Shown piece after piece: positions 1 through 9,080 of a stretch of DNA of 49,613 bases. The position numbers and the translations under genes are program-made. The stretch is taken from assembly GCA_002104905.1 (NCBI GenBank), contig MCFE01000652.1:1-49613 (forward strand), given 5' to 3'. The notes beneath the pieces are model-generated. The model was not told where the DNA came from and made no database searches. It worked only from the letters and a program-made list of their open reading frames with translations. How positions within the stretch are numbered: the stretch's first letter is position 1; the number at the start of each line of letters is the position of its first letter. The stretch is from Basidiobolus meristosporus CBS 931.73. Lineage: Eukaryota > Basidiobolomycota > Basidiobolomycetes > Basidiobolales > Basidiobolaceae.

Positions 1-1745
1 TGTCAACTTGTGCACACTGAGTTAGGTGAGTTAGTGGCACCTTTAAGCTCTCCACAATGTTCTAAATATGGCACACAGAGTGATAGCTCTGAAGAAAAAG
101 GCTCACTGATGGATTGTCTATATCCCCTGACAACAGTACTCTACATGAGTTTGCAAAAATTCCAATATGTGATGAGATAACACCTGTGGAAGAAATGCCA
201 AGGATACTTTGTAGAGCCAAGTGAGCTCAGTAATCCATATATTGGTTAGTGATGTAATGTTGTGGCTAGAGAAGTGGTGTGTATCTACTAATAGCAGTAA
301 AGGGGGTGTCAGGGATTTACAACTAATTCCTGCAAAAACCATTCTGATACGCAATGTACCATATACATTGTACAAATGGGCAACTACCATGTGGCTGGCA
401 ACATATAACCTAGAGACTATTCTGATACCAGTATGTGTCAACAGTTGCATGACATTAATATCAGAAAATGTCATCAGTGCAAGGCATCCAACTTATCACA
501 AATCTACTACCATGGGAGGAAAACACTGCTCACATTCTGGATATATTTCAGTAATGTCCCATATAAAGAAGCTCATGCAGTCCAACAAGTATTGTTAGCC
601 TATAATGAACTGCCCTCAGTGTGCCTTTGAAGGCAATTTCCAACCAGAGAAAATTGGAAGTATTGGGAGTTCTATGTTGACAATTTAGAATTATTTATCC
701 TGTGGCAGATTAACAATGCCAATTTAGCACATCCACAGCTTTTATGCACAGAGTATGTGACAGGATTAGAGTGGTTGCATTACAAGCCTTATGCTCCATA
801 TGTAGATCTCTGCTGCTAGTGTATCAGCCCCCTACTCTACCTTGCTTGGTGTGCAGGAAATATTGTTCCTTGCTATACTTTAGAAGTTTCCCTTGGAGTT
901 GATTAATGAGGAGATAGGAAGACAGAGTCAAGTTTCAAGTACTACAATGTACTTTTCATGAAGAATTGTATCCTCAAGGATGTTATGGATGTGATTTATT
1001 TGCACATGGAGGACAGCCTGGATGTGTTGGAAAATACTACATATAGATGCATACACAGAGACACCTATACCTTTGGCATCAAGAAGCCAGGCAGCTTCAA
1101 TGAATGGGAAATCAGTTGACTAATGCAAGGTTGGGTTAGATGCATTAAGCAACCTATTTTGATAAGGGCAACTTCAGCAAGGTATGCTAGGCTTCCCCTG
1201 ATTACAAATCAGTTCCTACCCCTTTTAATACAACATTCACACAAAGAAGAACCAGAGCTCACCCATAAGGGGAATTAGAATCCAGCATGGAGAAGGAATA
1301 TATTGCCTTAGTACCAAAATTATTTGCAAATACTCACAAGATATTCATGGCAAAACTGGTGGCAACTTGCAGGTGCTTCCAGGAACTATTTTTATCAGTA
1401 ATACAAGATATATGACACTTGGCAAGTGTTTCACTGAAAAGCCATTAATTTGAGGTGTTAAAAGTTTGTCAATAGAAGCAGGTATGCGCATGTTCAGAGT
1501 ATAGTAAGTAGGAGGCTATGGTTGCTATTGTTCCTGATTTTGTGCAATACCTATGGTAGTAATGGGTAGGTAATTAAAGAGGTATGATACTAGAGTAAAA
1601 TATTTGAATGGTTCAAGAGGAGGCAGAAATTGGAAATACCATATGGTAAATTGGCACAGCAGCATTATAAAGGACTAGCTATATGCAATATCAGTATGCA
1701 GGGTACTTATTCATTGGGTTTTGTCTCTAATATGAGACAACCTTC
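1..1745 (+). pseudogene. Tnp2-type (CACTA/EnSpm-like) transposase, copy A, core deleted
   Basis: This is a decayed copy of the transposase also seen at 13396-15976, 33070-36567 and 36691-39824. Frames at 221-598 carry the N-terminal half: a stretch like VSDVMLWLEKWCVST, then a Cys/His cluster (GGKHCSHSGY) at about 519-545. In copies C and D the Transposase_21 core follows. Here the sequence jumps near 600-640 from the QSNKY block straight to the segment that lies after the core in copy D (near 38760), so roughly 0.9 kb with the catalytic residues is missing. The C-terminal conserved region is recognisable but full of stops at 1300-1600. The 5' end is cut by the window edge. The 3' end stops near 1745, where CopA-1 sequence begins abruptly. 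Not functional. The family call rests on the intact core of copy C. Confidence 0.75.
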
Positions 1746-4322
1746 ATACTGCTTTATATCTTTCAACTGTACCATCAGCCTTGTATTTTGTCTTGAAGAC
1801 CCATCTGCATCCAATTGATTTTTGGTTGATTGGTAATTTAACCAAGTCCCAAGTTTGATTTTCCATCAGTGCCTGATATTCCTCAGTCATTGCAGATCTC
1901 CAAAACTTTGTCTGAGGGCTATTTAGGGCCTCTTTTACAGTCTGGGGTTCATCAATATGGACTGAATAGGCATAGGCTAAGTTTGTACCCTCATTGATAT
2001 AGTAATTTGGGCTATTTCTTGTTTGATTTGATCTCCAGGCATTTGATACTGGAATGATCACTTCTGGGATATTCCTGGGCACTGATTCTGGCTGAACCAC
2101 GGTTGTAGAATCCTCTGGAGTGAAAAAATTTCATTGTTTTGCTCTGATTCAATCCTGACAATTGGTGGACTTGATATCAAATTTTTGTCATCATCTGATG
2201 TCATTTTTTGTGAAAATCTTGAATTTTCATCAAACAACACATCCCTGGACTTGATCAGCTTCTTTGCCTTGGTATTGTAGAGTCTGTATGCCTTACTCTC
2301 ATTGCAGTAGCCCAAAAATATGCATTTTACACTTTTTGGCTCAAATTTTGACTGATTTCCGGCCAGTTTGTTGGCATATGCTGTACACCCAAATATTCTT
2401 AGATGTTCTGCACTTGGTCTGTATCAATACCATGCTTCAAATGGAGTAGAATCACAAAGTATTCTGTTATAACTCCTATTTTTAAGATATACAGCAGTGG
2501 CAACTGATTCCGCCCAAAAATCATAGGATAATTTTTGATCATGGATCATAGATCTTGCCATATCAATTATTGATCTGTTAGCTTGTTCTGCTACTCCATT
2601 TTGCTGTGGGGAGTATGGTACAGTAGTCTCTTGCTTTATCCCATGAATTTTGCAGAAGTGGATGAAGAGTTTTGAGGTATATTCTCCACCATTGTCAGAG
2701 TGTATTTTCTTGATTTTTTCACCAGTTTCTCTTTCCACCATGGCTTTAAACTCCCTGAGCTTAGACAGAGCTTCTTCCTTTCTCTCCATGCAGTAGACCC
2801 ATGTGTATCTTGTATAATCATCAATAAAAGTGATCAAATACTTCATCCCGCCTAAGGATGAATTTTGCATAGGTCCACACAGATCTGAGTGAATTAGATC
2901 TAATTTTTTCTTAGTTTTGATTAACCCAGAGCTCTTGAATGGTTGTCTGGCTTGTTTCCCATATATGCAGGCTTCACAGTGCTCCAAATTAGCTGGGGGA
3001 TCTATTTTCACTCCAGAAATTAGCTGATCTTTGATCATTTTACGCAAATAATCAGAATTGATGTGTCCAAATCTCCTATGCCAAAGCATTGGTGTTTCTT
3101 CATTTAAGTTACTTATATTGGCTTCCAGATATGATGGAATATAAGTCAACTTGTATAGATACTGATCTCTGATGCCCAAAGCAATATGGGCACCATTTTG
3201 ATCAGTGATCCTGCATCCAGAATTGTCAAAACTGAAACTGAGTCCTTCTGCTGTGGCCTTGCTTACAGAGAGTAGGTTCTTGGCTATTTCTGGTACATAG
3301 AGTACTTCTTTAAAGGTCAGTGTATGGCTTCCTTCACTGCTTCTAAGGCTTACTTGGATAGTTCCTTCTCCCACTGCATCAAGTGTTCTATCGTCACCCA
3401 TGAAAACCTTCTTAATTGGAATTTCTTGATATTGGGTAAAAAGTTCTTTTTGGTGTGTAAAGTGTTGAGAAGCTCCAGAGTCAATATACCACGTCTGAAA
3501 ATCCTTGTTTGTTGTCATATTTAGTGCAGATATGAATAGTCTATCTTCAGTTGTTGCAGCATTTCCATATTCAGGCTTCTTTTGCTGATAATCTCTCTTT
3601 TTGGAACACCAGTCTGATGTGTGTCCTTTCCTTTTGCAGTAGTTGCAAAATAGGTTGCTGTTGCCTTTGTAGGGTCTTGGGTACCTCCTATGTTGGTTAT
3701 CATTGCTTATTAAAGCATTTTCTTCTTCCTTCTTATTGGCGCTTGATTTTCTTAATTCTTTATCCAGGAGCCTTCCATATACGTAATTTAAGGTCAAATC
3801 TTCAGTTCTGGACTCTAGGGCTGATACAAGGCCCTGAAACTTGTCTGTCAGGCTATTCAGGATGGTTACTATCACATCCTCATCAGTAGTTGGTACGCCC
3901 ACAGATTCCATCTCATCTACCAGCAGGGTAATTCTGTTGATTAGATTTTTCATTTCTTCTCCTGGCAGCATCTTTGTAGTAAAGAATTTTCTTCTCAGAT
4001 ACATTTTCTTGGCAGCTGAACATGACTGGTAGGTGTCTTCTAATGCCTTCCAGGCATTCTTTGCTGTTTTTGCTCTTGAGCATTGAATTAGCAATTTGTC
4101 CTTGACATTAAGGCAAATGCAGTCAAAGGCACTTTGTTCTTTCTTCTGGCACTTTAAGGCTTCCTCTCCCACGTTTTTAGGAGGGCATTCCTCTCCCATG
4201 ACAATATCCCAAAGGCCTCTTTCTTGTAGCTGCATCTTCATCTTCACCTTCCACACTTGGTAGTTAGAGCCATCCAACTTTTCAGCAGAGGGAAAAATTC
4301 CAGTAATAGCAGTAGTTGACAT
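1744..4322 (-). pseudogene. CopA-1 gag-pol polyprotein, truncated in RT
   Basis: The likely start is the ATG at 4322 (MSTTAITGIF), just after the PBS; an upstream in-frame ATG would lie inside the LTR. Order of domains: a UBN2/retrotran_gag-like Gag (AWKALEDTYQS region), a CCHC knuckle CNYCKRKGHTSDWC, protease YIDSGASQH, a GAG-pre-integrase HRRFGHI/CEACIYGKQ zinc motif, and the integrase core with HSDLCGP, HSDNGGEYTS and SPQQNGVAEQ, so the D, D and E residues are all present. An in-frame TGA at 2424-2426 follows FEAWY. The same frame continues to about 2058, where one base is lost from a short T/A run near 2130. The next frame (2100-1744) reaches the first RT block (GCRWVFKTKYKADGTVERYKA). 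One stop, one frameshift and truncation make it dead, yet the Gag-to-IN part is well preserved. Confidence 0.9.
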
Positions 4323-4340
4323 TGCAGAGAGTGACAGCTT

Positions 4341-4353
4341 GGGGCTCATAACC
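4341..4353 (-). other. Primer-binding site of CopA-1 (initiator tRNA-Met anticodon arm)
   Basis: On the minus strand the 5' LTR ends in CAACA and is followed at once by GGTTATGAGCCCC. The first 12 bases are the reverse complement of GGGCUCAUAACC, the anticodon stem-loop of eukaryotic initiator tRNA-Met. They do not match a tRNA 3' end. The same 13-mer follows the LTRs of CopB-1 and both ends of CopC. Priming from an internal tRNA fragment is known for Drosophila copia and yeast Ty5. Confidence 0.75.
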
Positions 4354-4603
4354 TGTTGTATGAGTCTTGGAATTACAAACATGTAGAATAGGTTAAGGAA
4401 GGTCACAAGAGCATGTGTGCAAGGTTTGGGGCTGTTTGGACAACTTTGAGAATTTTCATGTTCTGGGTACTTGGTATTTTGGTGAAAATATTCTAAGTAA
4501 ATCCCGACAAGGAATTTGGTCAGTATTCCCTAGGATTTGAAGGTGATGATCTAAGTGACTAAGTAAGGTGAATATTTAGGTGGAAATACAAATTTTTACA
4601 ACA
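4354..4603 (-). repeat. CopA-1 5' LTR with internal promoter deletion
   Basis: Ends are TGTTGTA... and ...ACAACA. It is 250 bp, against 346-348 bp for the LTRs of CopA-2 and CopA-3. About 97 bp are missing between two copies of tcttgg, including the TATAAATA box and the poly-A signal seen in the other copies. The short direct repeat at the break suggests deletion by microhomology. Confidence 0.85.
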
Positions 4604-4799
4604 ATTGGGAGATGATGATGCAACCAAATGACTCATCAGCCATAACCTACATCAAGAAATACAATTATTCAGTAATTGATCTGGCAAAAATGTATATAAG
4701 GAGCTGCTGCAACCTCAATAAATCAGTTCAAGTTATAGTGAATACAATGCTAGCTAAACTCCCTATTCCTCTACAACTCTTATACCAAGACTTGTAACA
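4604..4799 (+). repeat. Gyp-1 5' LTR, 3' portion only
   Basis: Matches the second half of the solo LTR at 18916-19283. It contains a TATATAAGG box near 4692 and an AATAAA signal near 4718, and ends in CTTGTAACA at 4799. The first part was lost when CopA-1 inserted and its far side was deleted. Confidence 0.8.
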
Positions 4800-4857
4800 T
4801 TAGTAGCAGCAATAAACAGAAACCTCTGTTCTAAAGAAAGAAGTAGCCTCTCTCAAG

Positions 4858-5600
4858 ATGTCCAAAAATCAAGAATGGAAGAATGCTTTGCAGCAAATCC
4901 TGGCCCAACAGCAACAGTTACTCCAGATCCTTAGTAATCAGCAATAAGGAATGACTACCATGGCCCCAAGCCAGCAAAACCCTGTCAAGAGCAACTTTAG
5001 TGTGAAGGTCAACTGGCACCATGGTGGAATCAATCAAAACCTGGGAACTTGGCTCTTCCAGAGTGAAGAAGCTTTCAAGGCTAAGGGAATTGGTCCAGAA
5101 AGCAAGTTACATTATGCAGCCTCTTACCTGGCAGATGCAGCTCTACAGTGGTACCACAACAAGATCAGGTCAGCCTCCATGATGGGATGCTCTACAATTG
5201 CTACCTGGGATGATTTTTGCTGGAAATTCTGGATGCTTTCAAACCTCCACACCAGCAGACACTACCAAGAAGAAAGTTGAAGACACTCAGACAGAAAGGA
5301 ATGGTTCAAGAGTACATCTATAGATATAGATGTTTACTTTGACAAATTGAAAGGATGGACCCCCTGGATCAAGTTGATTACTTTATTGATGGGTTGAAAG
5401 AAAGAACATGCAAGGAAGTGAGTTATCAAAGATCCCAGACTATCAAAGAAGCCATTGAGATTGCCACTGACTATGACTCAGCTAAGTTTAGAGTTGGAAA
5501 GCCCACAATGACCAATCAGAGAGGCTATAATCATTATGAAAGGAGACAATTAGAAGCAGTGCCAATGGAAATAGATGCTATGCACAAGAATCCTACTTGA
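4858..5600 (+). pseudogene. Gyp-1 Gag
   Basis: Capsid-like protein of the Ty3/gypsy type. The likely start is the ATG at 4858 (MSKNQEWKNALQQ), which opens a Gln-rich N-terminus. An in-frame TAA (a Gln CAA in the family) at about 4945 breaks it, and the frame reopens at 4951. The retrotransposon Gag signature (WLFQSEEAFKAKGI...KLHYAASYLADAALQWYHNKI) lies at about 5050-5165. A frameshift near 5280 separates it from the C-terminal Gag part at 5355-5600 (MDPLDQVDYFIDGLKERTCKEV). The same arrangement is seen in Gyp-3 at 32314-32960. Confidence 0.8.
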
Positions 5601-6236
5601 GTAGAATGTAAGAAGAAAGGACTTTGCTTCGATTGCCACCAGCTGAGACATATTGCATAGTACTGCCCTCAGAGAAGAGATGGACACCAGCCATCAAGAA
5701 CCTTAAGCCAAATTGAAGCCCTTGAGCAAAGTAACATGGAGGATGAACTTGAAGAAGACTTAGAACTCACCTTCCATATGACAGAAGAATACCTATCCCA
5801 AATGACCTCAAACTCAGCAAAGCTATTATATTTGAATGGAGTAATTAATGGAGTACCTGCCAAAACCATGATTGACTCAGGAGCATTGCATGAGTACATG
5901 TCAGAGCAATTTGCTTTGAAAGCTGGAATCAACTCAGAACCCACCAAATCAACTTCAGTCTCAACAGCTGATGGGAACTCTCACATAGTCAACCATATTA
6001 CTCAGCCAGTAAGGATGAAGATCAATGACTATGAAGAAGACCTGCAGGCCTATATATTTGGGAACTGCAAGTTTGACCTTGTACTTGGAAAACCTGGTTA
6101 TTTTGTTTTAATCCATGAATCTACTGAAGAGCCCATGCAACTCAGATCCAGAAGGACAACAATACTCATCAGCTATTACCTCCCAGATGGGATTTCAACT
6201 TGGTCAATTCCATTATGTGTGAAACAAGTGACTTAG
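5601..6236 (+). pseudogene. Gyp-1 nucleocapsid knuckle and aspartic protease
   Basis: Just after the TGA at 5598-5600 the same frame reads VECKKKGLCFDCHQLRHIA, then a stop, then YCP: a CCHC zinc knuckle with one nonsense codon. The open frame 5736-6236 carries the retropepsin motif MIDSGALHEYMS (active-site Asp in DSGA) and the downstream LVLGKPGYF block in place of the usual ILGMPWL. The acidic stretch NMEDELEEDLEL at the start is a likely linker. The region ends in a stop at 6234-6236 before RT. Confidence 0.75.
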
Positions 6237-6276
6237 CAAGACACAGTTCTGTAGAGCACTTAGAAAAGGCACCTAG

Positions 6277-8286
6277 ATGCTTCTCATGGCAGTATTACAG
6301 GAGGATTCCTCTTCTCCAGTACCCCAGATAGTCCAGTCTCTTTTGAAGGAATATTCAGATGTATTGCCAGATGACCTAGTAAGCCTACCACAAGCCAGAG
6401 ATGTGGATCATACCATTGACACAGGAGAGAGCCCTCTAGTGAGTAAGACACCTTACAGAATGAGTTCATTGGAGTTGCAAGAGAAACACATTGAAATGGT
6501 CTTAAAGAAGCAAAGAGAGGACAAGCTATATGGCAAGCTAGCCAAGTGTAAATTCTTCAAGGAACACATTGAATATCTGAAACACATAGCGACTAGCACA
6601 GGAGGGACTTTAGACCCCAAGAAGGTTGAAGTTATCAAGAATCTGATGCAGCCCCATAGCATATCAAAGCTCAGGTTCTTCCTTGGAATGGTGTCCTATT
6701 ATTGAAGATTTGTCAAGTCCTTGGCAAGTATTGCAGACCCTTTAACTGATATCCTAAAGAAAGACAATACCAACAAGTGGGATGTAGCTTTTGAGACTGC
6801 CTTCCAGACACACAAGGATGAGCTGGCTAAGCTGCCAAGCTTAAGAATACCTGACTTCAGAAAAGGGTTTACTCTGTGCACAGATGCTCCAGATTATGCA
6901 ATTGGTGAAGGACTACCTAGTTGCCTTTGAATCCAAGAAACTGAACTCAGTAAAACAAAATCATCCAGTGCATTTGAAGGAGATGCTTGCCATAATACAT
7001 TGCTTGAAGACATGGATATGCTACATTGAAGGAGTCAACTGTACTGTGAAGATTGATCATACCTCTCTGAAGTGTATATTTACTCAGATGGTACTATCTA
7101 GAAGAATGACAAGATGGAGTGAGTACATTCAACAATTGGATTTGGAGATTGTCTATTGCATTGGGAAAAACAACACAGTTGCTGATTCCTTATCCAGATT
7201 AGAACAAGTTGCACAACTTAACTTGGTGAGTGAATCAGATTGGCCTAGCCTAATAGCAATGTACTTGGGGGACCAAGCCATTCCTAGTGAGGAGGATGAA
7301 GAGATCAAACAGATAATCCAGGATGAAGCTAGCAAATTTGTAGTACAGGATGAAACACTCTACCAAATTGTTGATGGAAGCCCTATTGCCTATTACCCTT
7401 ATGTTGCTTGCATGGATTTAATACATAAGCTACATAATGGATATGGACATCTTGGAATTGAAGGAACCTATAGCCTTGTGATAGCCAGAGCATGGTGGCC
7501 CAGAATGAAACAAGACATTGAGAAGCTAATGAAAACATGCCCAAATTGTGAGATAAGCCAAGGCAACCACAGACATTTGCCAAACTCTTTTGCTTGGAGC
7601 CAGTAAGACCATTTGAAAGATGTTACAAGCTTACCTGGAAATGCAGAACATTAGACACTTGAAAGCCTTGGCATATTACCCTGGAACTAATGGAATCACT
7701 GTACAGTTTAAAGGATCATTTGGGAAAATGCTGACCAAGTATGCAAATGAAGCTGTCAGTAGATAGGATGAGTGTACATACCAAGCACTTTTTGCACACT
7801 GAGTTAGAGTACACAACACCACCCAACAATGACTATTTTTTTTGTGTATGGATGGGAATCAAGGACTCTAGGGGATCTCACACAACCAAAAGTTACAGAC
7901 GCCCAAGAAGATGAGTTCAGTCAGCCAGGTAGACACCAGCAGCTGGAAAAAAGACATCAAGAGGTACATGCCAAATCTTCTCAAAGTGCAGATAAGATGA
8001 AGCAGAGATCTAACAAGAATATATCACCAGAATCATTGACAGTTGGGAACTTTCTATTATCAAGAAACAATACTTGGAAGAAGTTTGAGCTACAATGGAC
8101 AGGACCTTTAAGATCATCAGAGAATATCCATCAGCAACTTACCAACTAATGGACAAACAACAGATCATCAAGAAAGATTTAGTTCCCAAAGACAGACTCA
8201 AGCTTGCAAGACTTGCCAACAATACTGAACCCTCAAGATATTGGTATCAAAAAAAAAGAGATTCAGGAGAACCCTCTCAACTTTAG
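6277..8286 (+). pseudogene. Gyp-1 Pol (RT remnant, RNase H, integrase), catalytic cores deleted
   Basis: 6277-6705 starts with the pre-RT block (VDHTIDTGESPLVSKTPYRM) and then jumps from LELQE to KHIEMVLKK. The whole RT fingers/palm with YxDD, present in Gyp-3, is missing (about 0.4-0.5 kb). The RT connection and RNase H follow at 6721-7200 (CTDAPDYAIG; VADSLSRLEQ). The integrase HHCC zinc finger is at 7420-7560 (HKLHNGYGHLG...CPNCEISQ). After 7610 the first two integrase catalytic blocks are absent and the text resumes at LKALAYYPGTNG. The C-terminal GPY/F-like module (WTGP...IIREYPSATYQLMD) is at 8090-8150, split by a frameshift. No chromodomain is visible. Stops occur at 6703 and 7604 and in the integrase. 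Confidence 0.85.
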
Positions 8287-8287
8287 T

Positions 8288-8296
8288 AGGGGAGAA
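8288..8296 (+). other. Gyp-1 polypurine tract
   Basis: The purine run ggggagaa, within aggggagaa, abuts the TGTTATG start of the 3' LTR. This is the expected place for plus-strand priming in an LTR retrotransposon. Confidence 0.7.
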
Positions 8297-8533
8297 TGTT
8301 ATGATCTATGGCTTGGATGTTCAAGTTAGATCAGTTCTTAGTCAAATCAATCAGTCATATGTTTAGCCTATCAGCATATCAGTGTCATCTTTCAAATTAG
8401 TAGCATTAGTCAGTAGATGCATCAGCAGATCCTTATCATTGGAACCTCAATAAAAATCAGTTCAAACTATAGTGAATACAATACTAGCTAAACTGCCCAC
8501 TCCTCTAAAACTCTTATACCAAGATTTGCAACA
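8297..8533 (+). repeat. Gyp-1 3' LTR with internal deletion
   Basis: Starts TGTTATGATCT, ends GCAACA. It is 237 bp against 368 bp in the solo copy at 18916-19283. About 130 bp are missing between the cagatccttatca and tggaacctcaat blocks, and the loss removes the TATATAAGG promoter box. AATAAA is kept near 8450. Confidence 0.85.
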
Positions 8534-8712
8534 CCAGCAGCTTGGAATAATTGACCCTCTACACAATCTTATGATGGTATCATACCAGTGTTTGGCCAAT
8601 TTACAGCCAAATAAAGTTAAAAACATTATGGTACTTAGACAGTGCTTTGCCAGGGGTGGTATGGCATAGTTGCAGACTTAGTGTGCTCTACAACTATTTG
8701 AGTGGATATAAC
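8534..8712 (-). mobile_element. Tnp2 copy B, outer (3') segment
   Basis: Noncoding end of the Tnp2 element. It is homologous to 33150-33325 (copy C) and, inverted, to 39900-40100 (copy D). It starts at ccagcagcttgg right at the end of the Gyp-1 LTR and runs to gtggatataac, where CopB-1 inserts. The last five bases, ataac, are the target duplication. Confidence 0.75.
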
Positions 8713-9080
8713 TGTTGCAATTTAAGAAGTAATTTGGATATAAGGAACTTATCAAGAAATAGTGATAATAGTTGAACTGTTGTTTATTCATAAAGAAGCT
8801 CAGTATTTGTACCTTTGTAGAAGTAATACAGCTGCACCACTAAGTAGGGAGGGTTTCTCAATATTCAGGAGCATTCTGTAACAGTTTCAGGGTTAGTACA
8901 TTATGTTTGGTAATAGTGCTAATTTGATCCTGACTATAGGGGAATAATCATAAGAACATATATCTGGAGCAAGTGGCAAAATTAAGGCAGCAAATGAGTC
9001 CTACAGTGACTAAGACTAGTCTAGAATTGTTAGTAAATTTTTAGCTGCTGAATGATACCAAATAGTCCAATATTTCAACA
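8713..9080 (-). repeat. CopB-1 3' LTR
   Basis: 368 bp. On the plus strand it reads tgttgcaatttaag to atatttcaaca; in element sense TGTTGAAATATTGG to TTGCAACA. Partner of 13027-13395 and of the solo LTR at 15977-16345. Confidence 0.93.

Larger units (their letters stand above)
1746..4603 (-). mobile_element. CopA-1, Ty1/copia LTR retrotransposon, 3' half missing
   Basis: Minus-strand copia element. It consists of a 5' LTR (4354-4603), a PBS (4341-4353) and gag, protease, integrase and the start of RT. It is collinear with CopA-3 between about 25318 and 28298, and stops at about 1746 inside RT, where Tnp2 copy A begins. RNase H, the polypurine tract and the 3' LTR are absent. At 4604 the sequence becomes a Gyp LTR in mid-LTR, so the element inserted into the 5' LTR of Gyp-1. 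A later deletion then removed its 3' half together with the outer part of that LTR. No target duplication can be seen because one flank is gone. Confidence 0.88.
4604..8533 (+). mobile_element. Gyp-1, Ty3/gypsy LTR retrotransposon
   Basis: Plus-strand element with a partial 5' LTR (4604-4799), gag, protease, RT/RNase H, integrase, a polypurine tract and a 3' LTR (8297-8533). The order protease-RT-RNaseH-integrase is that of Ty3/gypsy. The right flank at 8534 is the terminal part of Tnp2 copy B, so it inserted in or beside that element. The RT core and the integrase core have both been deleted (see the pol entry). Confidence 0.88.

Noticed and set aside
1630-1818. 62-aa plus-strand frame across the Tnp2-A/CopA-1 junction
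   Set aside because: It spans two unrelated element fragments and is antisense to CopA RT, so it is a chance frame.
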